NCBI GenBank assembly: GCA_019747815.1
Contig: JAIEQJ010000051.1
Location: 1 to 63,474, forward strand
Direction of reading: 5' to 3'
Length of the DNA stretch: 63,474 nucleotides
DNA from: Hyphomonadaceae bacterium
Lineage (GTDB): Bacteria; Pseudomonadota; Alphaproteobacteria; Rhizobiales; Hyphomicrobiaceae
This document shows positions 56,098 to 63,474 of the stretch, in pieces. A program made the translations under genes and the position numbers. Below the pieces are notes generated by a model, which saw only the letters and a program-made list of their open reading frames with translations, was not told the origin of the DNA and did no database searches. How positions within the stretch are numbered: the first letter of the stretch is position 1; each line of letters starts with the position of its first letter.

Positions 56098-56892
56098 TCA
56101 GCCCGCCGAAGGCAGGTCGACGAGACGCAGGCCCAGCACGATCAGCCCATTGTAGAGCGCGTGGCAGAAGATCACGACGCGCAAGCTGCCCCTTCTCCAC
56201 AGAAGCCAGGAGAAGAACAGGCCGATGACAAGCACCTCGATGATGCCGAACAGTGAGTAGCCGAGGTGCAACGACGTCCACAGCCCCGTTGCAATCACGG
56301 CCGCGCCCCAAAAGCCGAGCCTGGTCTGTGCCAGCGCAGACAGCAGAAAGCCCCGAAACAGCAGCTCCTCCGACAGCGGCGCGCCGATGCCGATGGTAGC
56401 CCCCGTCAGGGCCCAATCCCGCCCCCGGACAAGCTCCACGAACGGGCGCAAATCGGCGTACAGGTCGCCCCGGCTGGCCATGTACTGAACGCCCGACAGG
56501 GCAACTTGCAGCGCCGCCAGGGCAACGATGGCGCTGCCGTAGGCGCGCCACCCTCCAGCGGGGTGCAGGGCCAGCACGTCGCGCGTCCGCCCTCGCAGCA
56601 ACACACTGGCCAGCAGCGTCAATAGGACGACGCTCAGCTGCCACAGGGCGAAAAACCTCAGTCCTGCAGCCGTCGCGGCGGGGTCCTGCCGACCGGCCAG
56701 ATCGATCGCCTTGCCGCCGCCGAGCGACAGCAGGACGGTGGCGATGAGGCCGCTGGCGCCGACGATGCCGATGGTTGCCAGGAGGGCCCAGCCCGGCTGC
56801 CATGGCGTGCGCGGCCGGTAGGCCGGCGGCCCGGCCAGCAGGTGACCGCGTGGACGGAGCCAGCCGCCCGATTCATGTCCCTGATATTTCAC
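56098..56892 (-). CDS. CPBP family intramembrane metalloprotease
   Basis: A 264-residue membrane protein with about seven or eight hydrophobic segments and the three CPBP motifs: [14 protein letters not shown] (EExxxR), [12 protein letters not shown] (FxxxH-type) and [11 protein letters not shown] (HxxxN). These abi/Rce1-like proteins are CAAX-type proteases or bacteriocin-immunity proteins; the substrate is unknown. It is the first gene of the apparent thyA-ASCH-folA transcription unit and lies 92 bases from the predicted tmRNA transcription start on the other strand. Confidence 0.87.
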   Translation of the reverse strand: MKYQGHESGGWLRPRGHLLAGPPAYRPRTPWQPGWALLATIGIVGASGLIATVLLSLGGGKAIDLAGRQDPAATAAGLRFFALWQLSVVLLTLLASVLLRGRTRDVLALHPAGGWRAYGSAIVALAALQVALSGVQYMASRGDLYADLRPFVELVRGRDWALTGATIGIGAPLSEELLFRGFLLSALAQTRLGFWGAAVIATGLWTSLHLGYSLFGIIEVLVIGLFFSWLLWRRGSLRVVIFCHALYNGLIVLGLRLVDLPSAG

Positions 56893-56948
56893 TCTTTCTG
56901 CCGATCCCTCAGCGCCGCCGCATCCCCAGCGCGGTGCCGCCGCCTAAC

Positions 56949-56977
56949 TTTTCTTTAGCGACAAGTGTCCCTATATT
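56949..56977 (+). promoter_or_regulatory. Candidate tmRNA promoter
   Basis: TATATT at 56972-56977 is a good -10 sequence. TTTTCT at 56949-56954 is a weak -35 at a 17-base spacing. Transcription would begin near 56984, which gives an acceptor piece of about 82 bases ending in CCA. The weak -35 lowers confidence. Confidence 0.42.
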
Positions 56978-56983
56978 AGGGGT

Positions 56984-57357
56984 GCTGGATTCGTCCGGCT
57001 ATGGCGATAAATGGCCATCGTAATAAGCCTATCGGACCCGGGGGCAGTACCCGGCGCCTCCACCAAATGCCGCCGCCGAATGAAGGCATCGGCGCTGGCA
57101 CCTGAGCTTGGCTCAGCCGCTGCAAACGCGGCGGCATCTGCTGGGGGCGAACTAGGATCGACGAGGGTGTAAAGGGTGTGCTTTTGCCCGGCATGATACC
57201 GCCGTTATCGGGTCAATCAGAATAGTTGCCAATGACAACTATGCTGAGGCTGCTCTCGCTGCGTAACGCGGCGCGAAAAGCCTGAACTTCAAGTCCTGGC
57301 GTCTAGCCACGTCAGGCGCGGTTTCGGAGGGCACCGGGCAACAGAAGCCCTCCACCT
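56984..57357 (+). ncRNA. ssrA: Transfer-messenger RNA, permuted two-piece form
   Basis: The gene order is acceptor piece, then intervening segment, then mRNA-like piece, the arrangement of alphaproteobacterial two-piece tmRNA. The acceptor piece ends CGCCTCC-ACCA at 57055-57065, with a T-arm-like stem CCGGG/CCCGG just before it. The coding piece begins GGGGGCG at 57143, which pairs over 7 bp with CGCCTCC (one G-U) to form the alanine-accepting stem, and continues with AACTAGGATCGACGAGGG. The tag frame is at 57228-57266. A GGAGGGC/GCCCTCC stem at 57326-57353 marks the 3' end region. The segment 57066-57142 should be removed by processing. Exact 5' and 3' ends are inferred. It rescues stalled ribosomes. 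Confidence 0.93.
57228..57266 (+). other. tmRNA proteolysis-tag reading frame
   Basis: The resume codon GCC at 57228 starts a frame encoding ANDNYAEAALAA followed by TAA at 57264-57266. With the alanine carried by the charged tmRNA, the full tag would have one extra leading alanine. The closing LAA is the ClpX recognition end, and the AANDNY part resembles the region bound by SspB in E. coli and Caulobacter tags. Confidence 0.93.
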
Positions 57358-57366
57358 AATCTTTGC

Positions 57367-57392
57367 GCCACGGCTCGGTCCCGTGGCATTTT
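57367..57392 (+). terminator. Hairpin between tmRNA and sspB
   Basis: GCCACGG (57367-57373) pairs perfectly with CCGTGGC (57381-57387) around a 7-base loop and is followed by ATTTTG. It may terminate the tmRNA transcript, although the uridine run is short. The sspB start codon is only 12 bases past the stem, so read-through into sspB is also possible. Confidence 0.55.
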
Positions 57393-57399
57393 GTTGGCG

Positions 57400-58107
57400 A
57401 TGACGGGCGAGTTGAACATCGACTACGAAGCGCTGGCGCAGGACGCGCTGCGCGGCATCGTTCGCGCGGTGCTGCTGCGTGTCGCCAAGTCCGGGAGCTT
57501 GCCCGGACAGCATCATTTCTACATCGCCTTCAACACCACCGCGCCGGGCGTGGGCCTGTCTCCTCGATTGAAGGAGAAGTATCCCCAAGAGATGACGATC
57601 GTGCTGCAGCACCGCTTCTGGGACCTCTTCGTCAACGACGACCGGTTCGAGGTGAACCTGGCCTTCGACGGCATCCCCGAGCGCCTCGTCGTCCCCTTCG
57701 CCGCCATCAAGGTGTTCTTCGATCCCAGCGTGCCCTACGGCCTGCAATTCGAAGGGTCTGATCTGACCGGCGAGACGGCGCACGATGAGGGCGGCGAACG
57801 CGCGGAAGCTGCAGACGTGGCGCCGCGTTTGAGCGCGGCCCGCGCGCGCAAGGGCAACGCACAGGGCCAGACCGTGCCGGCGGGCCGCGCGGAAAAGAAG
57901 CCGCGCTCTCCCCGCAAGCCCCGCGCTGCCAAGGGTGGGGCGGCCGGTGGGACGTCGAAGTCGCGCGCCGTGTCGACGGCCGCGGCGGAAGCCGACGGAA
58001 TGGGCAAGGAGGCGCGGCCCAAGCTGGTGGCATCCACGCCCGACCAGCCCGAAGCTCCGGCCAACGACACCAAGGTCATCCAGCTCGACCAGTTCCGCAA
58101 GAAGTAG
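57400..58107 (+). CDS. sspB: Alpha-type SspB, ClpXP adaptor for tmRNA-tagged proteins
   Basis: A 235-residue adaptor that delivers ssrA-tagged proteins to ClpXP. The folded core (residues about 1-120) has the family pattern HFYIAFNTTAPGVGLS, YPQEMTIVLQHRFWDLFV, LVVPFAAIKVFFDPSV and YGLQFE. A disordered Ala/Pro/Lys-rich linker of about 100 residues follows, ending in a ClpX-binding tail VIQLDQFRKK. The ATG at 57400 gives the family N-terminus but has no Shine-Dalgarno sequence; TTG codons at 57391 and 57394 are in frame. It lies directly after the tmRNA gene on the same strand, linking the tagging RNA with the adaptor for the tag. Confidence 0.92.
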   Translation: MTGELNIDYEALAQDALRGIVRAVLLRVAKSGSLPGQHHFYIAFNTTAPGVGLSPRLKEKYPQEMTIVLQHRFWDLFVNDDRFEVNLAFDGIPERLVVPFAAIKVFFDPSVPYGLQFEGSDLTGETAHDEGGERAEAADVAPRLSAARARKGNAQGQTVPAGRAEKKPRSPRKPRAAKGGAAGGTSKSRAVSTAAAEADGMGKEARPKLVASTPDQPEAPANDTKVIQLDQFRKK

Positions 58108-58144
58108 GCCCCGACGCTGGGCCGGATGCGGCAGTCCGCGAGCG

Positions 58145-60841
58145 TCAGGACGGCGGCCCCTGCGGGCGGGCGAAAATCAGCTTCTGATAGACGAGGCCGA
58201 TGCCGATCAGAACGCCGCCCAGGCAGATGACCGAGAACGCGCGCCAGAAGCCGCCGATGCCCGTGAGGTCATAGAGGAAGACCTTGAGCACCGACAGCAC
58301 CACCAAGGCTGCTGACGCCATGCGGGCCTCCTTGGAGCCCCGCACCAGCCCGTAGCCGAGGCAGGCGAGACCGAGAGCGAGCCAGGCCACCGAATAGGAC
58401 CACACCTCCGGCGCACCGGTCATCTGCCACAGCGTCAGCCGCTCGCCCTGGAACGCGTGGCGCACCTCGAGCGTGACGTAGCCGAACAGCAGCAGCAGCG
58501 CCAAAACGGCGGCGCCGGCAACGTACCAGGAGGGCCGCACCCCGCGTGCCGTGCGCGCCAGCACGATGGCCGCCAGCGCCGGCAGCAGATAGGCGAGCAG
58601 CAAGGTGCTGAAGATCACCGGCCCGCGCACGGGCTCGACGGTGAACAGCGGATTCTCGATCACACCGAGGCCAAAGAGCGTGACGAGCCCCGAGATCACG
58701 CCGAAAATCAGCGATGCCGCCCGGAACACGGGATTGGCGCGCGCCAGATCCATGCGGATGAGCACGGCTGCAAAGCCAAGGCTGGTGAGCGCAAACAGCC
58801 CCTGCTCGACATGCCCCGAGGCCGGCGCCAGCGGATCGCCATGGTTGAGCGCGTGCCGGATCTGGAAGAACACGAGAAGCGCGGCAAACAGAAGCCCAAG
58901 CGCGTCGCAAAGGCGCGCGGCAAGGTCCTCCGCCTCGCGCTTGAGGAGATGGCCGGCCGCGAGGAATGCGACGGCAGGCGCGCCGTAGCCGAGCAGCAGC
59001 CAGTTGAAGATCGGCCACGTGCCGACGTCGGCCCCCATGATGCGCGGGTCCCAGGCGAGGCGGCCGAGCACGATGAAGCCTATCGCCACCACCACATAGC
59101 GCAGCAGGGGAATGCGATCGACGACCGCGTAGATCGATGTCGTCAGCGCGGTGACGGCGAACGCGACGGTCAGGTAGCCGCGATCCAGCACCATGACGAA
59201 GGCGAGGCTCATGGCAGCCGCCACGCCCGAGGCGAACGCGCCGAGGGCAAGATGCGAGGCCGGCGTCTTGTCGGTGGCCGGCAGCCGGTCGAAGCGGTCG
59301 GCTGCGACATAGAAGAGCGCGGCGAGCACGACGGCGATGAGCGCGAACGAGATGGAGCGGTCGAACTGCGTCACCCGCAGATAGGCCAGCACCAGCGCCA
59401 GCAGCGGCGGCACGACGGCGGCCAGTGCGTAGAGGCCGGCGGTGCCGATTGGCAGCGCGCGCCCGCGCCAGAGCCGTAGCGTGGCCACAGCGCCGAGACC
59501 AACGGTGGTAAGCGCCGCAAAGGTGAGGAACTGCGAGACGTTCTCGGGCAGCCGCAGCACACCCTCCAGCGCCGGCGCCGTGAGCCGCGGCTCGGGCAGA
59601 GCCTTGAGGCCCGGCCACGCCGCGATCGCTCCCAGCGCCACACTGCCCGCCAGCGGCGCGGCCGCAGCCGCAGGCGCGCTGCGCCAGGCGGTGGCGCCCA
59701 GGACAGCCATGGCGAGGACCGCAAAGGTCGTCCACCAGGCATCCATGCGCGCCGTGCCAAGCGCCAGAACGGCCAGCACGGACAGAGCGGCCAGTGCGGC
59801 GGCGGCGATCCAGTCGGGCGCTGCCGCATCATCGGCGACGGCAAGGTGCGGCTCGATCGCCATGAAGCCGGCGGCGAGCGCGAGCTGGATGGCGACATGA
59901 ACGAAGAGAGCAGCCGCCCACGGGCCTTCGCTTGCCGGGTCCACGCTGCCACTCAGGGCAAGGCCCCAGATCACGGCGCCCGCGACCGCGGCAGCGGCCA
60001 GCCACAGCCACCGCCGCAGGCGCGCGAGCCAATAGGCGGCCCCGGCGACGACGGCGAGATAGAGCACGAGCGGCCAGGGGTTGGGTTGCTGGGCCTCGAC
60101 CAGCAAGGGCACCACAAGCGCGCCCGCAAGGCCGAGGCCGGCCAGCGCCGGTCCGTGCAGGGCGGCCGCCAGCATGGTGGCGATGCCGATCGCGCCCAGC
60201 AGGATGAAGGCCGCCGCCGGACCGATGAACTGGTAGAGCGCATGCGCCGCATAGACCGTGCCGAACGCGCTGATCGTGCCGGCGGCGGTCAGGATGCTCG
60301 GAATGTGGGCGGCCGGAATGGCGCCCACGGGTGCTGCGCGCTCCGAGCGCCGGAACCATTCGCCCGCCGCCACCAGGGCAAGCGAGAACAGCGCCCCGAG
60401 GGCAATCCGAACGCCTGGCCCGAAGACGCCCTGCTCGATGGAGTAGCGCACCAGCAACACGCCGCCGAGCGCCAGCGCGAGGCCGCCGACCCACACGGCC
60501 CAGCGCGTACCGAGCCGCTCCTCCAGCGTCGTTGCGGGAGCTGATGCGGCCGGCGGCGTCGGCTGTTCGATCGGGGGCGGCGCCGCGGCGGGGGCACGCG
60601 CCTCAGGCTCGGGTTCGGCAGCGGCGTCGGTGGAGGCGTCGGCGGGTGAAGGTTGTACCTGCGGCGGCGCGGGTGTCGCCGGCGGCTCACCCGACGGCCG
60701 GGCAAAGGCCGCCTGCGTGCGGAGCGACCTCAGCTCATCGGCCAGATTGGCAAGTTGCGTCTGCAGCGCGGTCAGCCGGCGCCGCATGCCGAACGCGACG
60801 ATGAGGGCCACGACCGCAGCAATGAAAGCGAGCCCGTCCAT
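58145..60841 (-). CDS. DUF2339 multi-pass membrane protein
   Basis: An 898-residue protein. It has an N-terminal helix, then a coiled-coil segment (RRRLTALQTQLANLADELRSLR), a Pro/Ala-rich linker to about residue 110, and then more than 20 closely packed hydrophobic segments (beginning EERLGTRWAVWVGGLALALGG). This is the DUF2339 architecture; the function is unknown, with surface-polymer or lipid transport often suggested. The ATG at 60841 was chosen because GGAGAC lies upstream; a TTG 5 codons earlier has no ribosome site. It is convergent with sspB, 37 bases apart. Confidence 0.85.
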   Translation of the reverse strand: MDGLAFIAAVVALIVAFGMRRRLTALQTQLANLADELRSLRTQAAFARPSGEPPATPAPPQVQPSPADASTDAAAEPEPEARAPAAAPPPIEQPTPPAASAPATTLEERLGTRWAVWVGGLALALGGVLLVRYSIEQGVFGPGVRIALGALFSLALVAAGEWFRRSERAAPVGAIPAAHIPSILTAAGTISAFGTVYAAHALYQFIGPAAAFILLGAIGIATMLAAALHGPALAGLGLAGALVVPLLVEAQQPNPWPLVLYLAVVAGAAYWLARLRRWLWLAAAAVAGAVIWGLALSGSVDPASEGPWAAALFVHVAIQLALAAGFMAIEPHLAVADDAAAPDWIAAAALAALSVLAVLALGTARMDAWWTTFAVLAMAVLGATAWRSAPAAAAAPLAGSVALGAIAAWPGLKALPEPRLTAPALEGVLRLPENVSQFLTFAALTTVGLGAVATLRLWRGRALPIGTAGLYALAAVVPPLLALVLAYLRVTQFDRSISFALIAVVLAALFYVAADRFDRLPATDKTPASHLALGAFASGVAAAMSLAFVMVLDRGYLTVAFAVTALTTSIYAVVDRIPLLRYVVVAIGFIVLGRLAWDPRIMGADVGTWPIFNWLLLGYGAPAVAFLAAGHLLKREAEDLAARLCDALGLLFAALLVFFQIRHALNHGDPLAPASGHVEQGLFALTSLGFAAVLIRMDLARANPVFRAASLIFGVISGLVTLFGLGVIENPLFTVEPVRGPVIFSTLLLAYLLPALAAIVLARTARGVRPSWYVAGAAVLALLLLFGYVTLEVRHAFQGERLTLWQMTGAPEVWSYSVAWLALGLACLGYGLVRGSKEARMASAALVVLSVLKVFLYDLTGIGGFWRAFSVICLGGVLIGIGLVYQKLIFARPQGPPS

Positions 60842-61137
60842 GGGCGAAGTCTCCAATCCTTACAGGTCGTTCAGAGGCGACGGGCTGTCGCTGTCACGGC
60901 GGTAGGGTAGGACCAAGGTTGTCAAAACGGTGTGCAGTCCGGGTAAACTTGCAGGATTACAGGATATTATCCCCCATTTCCGGACGCGGGGATTGAGCGA
61001 CGTGCGGTAGCGTAAAGTTGCCCATGGAAGGAACCAGCGCCTGCCTGCAGCACCGCACCTTCAGCCTCCCGCGCAGCCGCTTCCCGGATGCGCGGCAACG
61101 GGCCTCGCTTGTGCCGGGCAGAGCCCGAGGAGGACGC

Positions 61138-61905
61138 ATGACACCAATGGGACTTTTCCGCGGCGAAGCCGCTCTCGTCACAGGCGCTGCCTCCAACATC
61201 GGACGCGCCATGGCCCTCGCCCTCGCGCGCGAAGGCGCACGGGTGCGGTGCGTGGATGTCGACGCGGTGCGCAACGCCTCGGTGGCCGAGGACATTGTCA
61301 AGAGCGGGGGCGCCGCCGAAGCCGTCACCGCCGATCTTTCCAGCACGGACGGCTGGCGTGCGGCGCTGCCTGGCCCCAGCCAGCCGATCGCCATGTTCGT
61401 GCATTCCGCCTCTCCGCCCCGCCGCGAGGCCGATGGCGTATTCGCCGTCTCCGAGGCGACCTGGGACGCCATGCTCAACACCAACGTGCGGTCGGGCTTT
61501 CTCATCGCGCGTGAGATCGCAAGCCGCATGCGGGATGGCGGCATCAAGGGCCGCATGCTGTTCATCACCTCGCTGCACGCTGAGACCCCGCGCAGCATTC
61601 CCCACTATGCCGCCGCCAAGGCCGGCCAGACCATGGTCATGAAGGAGCTGGCGCGGGCCCTGGGCCCCGCCGGCATCCGGGTTAACGCTTTGGCACCCGG
61701 CGCCGTGCCGGGCGGCGGCTTCAATGCCGCCGCCTTCGATTTCTCGGGCAAGATCCCGCTGCAGCGCCTCGGCACGGCCGAGGACATGGCCAGCATGGCC
61801 CTGGCGCTGCTCTCGGACCGCTTCTCCGCCTACGTGACGGGCACCACCGTGGCCGTGGACGGCGGCATCGCCCTCTATAATTGGATCCCGCTGCCGCCCG
61901 ATTGA
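61138..61905 (+). CDS. Short-chain dehydrogenase/reductase
   Basis: A 255-residue NAD(P)-dependent oxidoreductase with the cofactor glycine motif TGAASNIG at 15-22, the catalytic S145, Y157 and K161 (HYAAAKAG), and the C-terminal NALAPGAVPGGGF and GTTVAVDGG. Asp in the CVDVD stretch after the second strand suggests NAD preference. The substrate is unknown. The ATG at 61138 has GAGGAGG 4 bases upstream; the frame is open from 61018 without similarity. It is upstream of rplY but probably separately transcribed. Confidence 0.88.
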   Translation: MTPMGLFRGEAALVTGAASNIGRAMALALAREGARVRCVDVDAVRNASVAEDIVKSGGAAEAVTADLSSTDGWRAALPGPSQPIAMFVHSASPPRREADGVFAVSEATWDAMLNTNVRSGFLIAREIASRMRDGGIKGRMLFITSLHAETPRSIPHYAAAKAGQTMVMKELARALGPAGIRVNALAPGAVPGGGFNAAAFDFSGKIPLQRLGTAEDMASMALALLSDRFSAYVTGTTVAVDGGIALYNWIPLPPD

Positions 61906-61945
61906 CGCAGGGTAGGCCGACCCCGAAACTCTGCCATCCCGGCCA

Positions 61946-61974
61946 TTGCGTCCGGCCGGGGCCGTCGCTATAAC
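61946..61974 (+). promoter_or_regulatory. Predicted rplY promoter
   Basis: TTGCGT (61946-61951) and TATAAC (61969-61974) are spaced by exactly 17 bases. The -10 matches five of six positions and the -35 the leading TTG. Transcription would start near 61981, with a leader of about 65 bases. The same region forms a CCCGGCC/GGCCGGG inverted repeat (61938-61960) that overlaps the -35 and could affect it. Confidence 0.42.
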
Positions 61975-62046
61975 CCGGCCAGCATTTTGCGAGGGCCGCC
62001 GTCGGGTGCGACAGGAAGGCCTCATTTCCCGTTGGAGATACAGGCC

Positions 62047-62808
62047 ATGGCCCAGGTCAGCGAGATCAAGGCTTCCGCGCGCAAGCGCTCCGGCACGGGC
62101 GGCGCGCGCGCCGTGCGGCGGGAAGCCCAGGTCCCGGGCATCGTTTACGGCGACAAGGGCGAGCCGCAGGCGGTTGCGCTCGACCAGAATGAGCTCTCGA
62201 TCCTGATCGGCCGCGGCAAGTTCCTGTCGAGCCTGCTTGAGCTCGACGTCGACGGCACCAAGGTGCGCGTGATCCCGCGCGAGGTGCAGCTCGATCCCGT
62301 GAAGGACACGCCGGTGCATGTCGACTTCCAGCGCGTCGGCCCCGGCGCCCGCATTCGGGTCAACGTGCCGGTGCGCTTCATCAACGAGGGGCTGTCGCCG
62401 GGCCTGAAGCGCGGCGGCGTTCTCAACATCGTGCGCCATGAGGTGGAAGTGGTGGCGCCGGCCGACGGGATTCCGGAGTACTTCGAGTTCAATTTGGAGG
62501 GGCTCGAGATCGGCCGCTCGATTCACATCTCGGCCACCAAGCTGCCTGAGGGTGTGAAGCCCACCATTCAGAACCGCGATTTCACCGTTGCCACCATCGC
62601 CGGCCACAAGATCGAGGAAGAGCCGACGCCGGGTGCAGCCGCGGCAACCGCAGAAGGCGCGGCGGCAGCGCCGGGCGCCGAAGGCGCGGCACCCGCAGCC
62701 GAAGGCGACGCCAAGGCCGCATCCGCTGGCGGCGCGAAGGCGCCGGCCGGCAAGGACGCCAAGCCGGCGGCCGCGGCAAAGCCAGGTGCCGACAAGGGCA
62801 AGAAGTAA
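62047..62808 (+). CDS. rplY: 50S ribosomal protein L25, long CTC/TL5 form
   Basis: A 253-residue 5S-rRNA-binding protein. The N-terminal L25 domain has KASARKRSGTGGARAVRRE and VPGIVYGDKGEPQ; the beta-rich TL5 domain follows with VHVDFQRVGPGARIRVNVPVRF and HISATKLPEGV. The last 55 residues are an Ala/Gly/Lys-rich tail with no fold expected, longer than many homologues. GGAG lies about 10 bases before the ATG at 62047. pth follows after 51 bases, the usual alphaproteobacterial pair. Confidence 0.94.
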   Translation: MAQVSEIKASARKRSGTGGARAVRREAQVPGIVYGDKGEPQAVALDQNELSILIGRGKFLSSLLELDVDGTKVRVIPREVQLDPVKDTPVHVDFQRVGPGARIRVNVPVRFINEGLSPGLKRGGVLNIVRHEVEVVAPADGIPEYFEFNLEGLEIGRSIHISATKLPEGVKPTIQNRDFTVATIAGHKIEEEPTPGAAAATAEGAAAAPGAEGAAPAAEGDAKAASAGGAKAPAGKDAKPAAAAKPGADKGKK

Positions 62809-62859
62809 CCACCCGGGTGTGTTTCGTCTCAGCCTCGTGGGCTGCATGGATGGTCGCCC

Positions 62860-63474
62860 ATGAAACTGTTGGTCGGGCTCGGCAATCCGGGCGGCGCCTA
62901 CGCGCGTCATCGCCACAATGTCGGCTTCCTGGCGCTCGACCGCATCGCTGAGCGGCACGGACTGGGGCCCTGGAAGAAGCGGTTTCACGCCATGGTCTGC
63001 GACGGGCCGATCGGCGGGCGTCGCGTGATGCTGCTGAAACCGCAGACCTACATGAACGACAGCGGCCGGGCCGTGGGCGAAGCCCAGCGCTACCTCAAGA
63101 TCGCGGACGGGGACATCTACGTCTTCCACGACGAGATCGACCTGGCGCCGGCCAAGCTCAAAGTCAAAGTCGGCGGCGGCAATGCCGGCCACAACGGTCT
63201 GCGCTCGATCTCGGCGCATATCGGCAACGACTACGCGCGCGTGCGCATCGGCGTCGGGCATCCCGGCTCCAAGGACCTCGTCAGCGGCTACGTGCTGCAC
63301 GATTTCGCCAAGGCCGATGCCCGTTGGCTCGAGCCGCTGCTCGATGCCATGGCCGAAGCAACCGCACGTCTGGCAGCGGGCGATGCCGCGCGCTTTCTGA
63401 CGGATGTGGCCCGCGCGCTGCAGACAGACAAGGGCGGAGACAAAGCCGACGCGGAGGCAGCGCCGGCGACCGCG
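62860..63474 (+). CDS. pth: Peptidyl-tRNA hydrolase, partial at window end
   Basis: The first 205 codons are present, with no stop before the window edge. The catalytic and tRNA-binding residues are in place: N9 in GLGNPGG, H19 in HRHNVGF, N66 in YMNDSG, the acidic HDEID at 90-94 and N112 in GHNGLRS. It hydrolyses peptidyl-tRNA released from ribosomes, a role close to that of tmRNA in translation rescue. The catalytic domain is complete by about residue 190, so little beyond a C-terminal tail should be missing. The frame starts at ATG 62860 without a strong Shine-Dalgarno sequence. Confidence 0.95.
   Translation, partial: MKLLVGLGNPGGAYARHRHNVGFLALDRIAERHGLGPWKKRFHAMVCDGPIGGRRVMLLKPQTYMNDSGRAVGEAQRYLKIADGDIYVFHDEIDLAPAKLKVKVGGGNAGHNGLRSISAHIGNDYARVRIGVGHPGSKDLVSGYVLHDFAKADARWLEPLLDAMAEATARLAAGDAARFLTDVARALQTDKGGDKADAEAAPATA

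Noticed and set aside
61938-61960. Terminator after the SDR gene
   Set aside because: The CCCGGCC/GGCCGGG stem has no uridine run after it and overlaps the predicted rplY promoter.
60967-63300. A 777-residue minus-strand frame
   Set aside because: It is antisense to the SDR, rplY and pth genes, each recognised with catalytic or structural motifs. It has no motif of its own.

Overview
The window reads as a chromosomal segment of a GC-rich alphaproteobacterium, most likely in Hyphomicrobiales/Rhizobiales. The best evidence is a circularly permuted (two-piece) tmRNA gene with the tag ANDNYAEAALAA, followed by an alpha-type SspB ClpXP adaptor. Other support comes from the thyA-folA-hflK-hflC-DUF2065-degP order and the rplY-pth pair. 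I see no tRNA or rRNA gene, insertion sequence, integrase, prophage or CRISPR array. The species cannot be named from sequence reading alone.

Layout. 1-1011: an array of REP-like inverted repeats with a period of about 150 bp, then gene-poor DNA. 1012-7009: an MFS transporter, a small secreted protein, a ThDP enzyme, methylmalonate-semialdehyde dehydrogenase and a Crp/Fnr regulator. 7351-15896: a seven-gene operon with a complete Liv-type ABC importer framed by two different AMP-forming acyl/aryl-CoA ligases. 16022-21012: a class III CoA-transferase and a fused indolepyruvate:ferredoxin oxidoreductase. 21320-33062: mixed metabolic genes, including an acyl-CoA dehydrogenase, nitronate monooxygenase, GST, propionyl-CoA synthetase, an enolase-superfamily enzyme, an aminotransferase and an orphan MT-A70 methyltransferase.

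33248-41691: panB, an amidase, a TRAP transporter operon carrying an extra 65-residue membrane protein, and a TctAB pair with no TctC in view. 42068-47045: a persulfide dioxygenase-rhodanese fusion and a 1-Cys peroxiredoxin, divergent from a soluble histidine kinase placed directly before a HerA-like ATPase. 47136-50223: ManC and the two-step phosphatidylethanolamine pathway (PssA, Psd). 50296-56892: envelope proteolysis (DegP, HflC, HflK, DUF2065) downstream of thymidylate synthesis (FolA, an ASCH protein, ThyA) and a CPBP protease. 56949-58107: tmRNA and SspB. 58145-63474: DUF2339 membrane protein, an SDR, ribosomal protein L25, and Pth cut by the window end.

Functionally, the first 33 kb is dominated by uptake and CoA activation of carboxylic acids and by amino-acid and propionate catabolism. 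The last 15 kb is housekeeping: protein quality control, phospholipid and thymidylate synthesis, and ribosome rescue. The most distinctive points are the adjacency of tmRNA and its degradation adaptor, the ligase-ABC-ligase operon, the kinase/HerA pair, the ASCH protein embedded between thyA and folA, and the REP-like array. All family assignments come from motif recognition; no database search was run.
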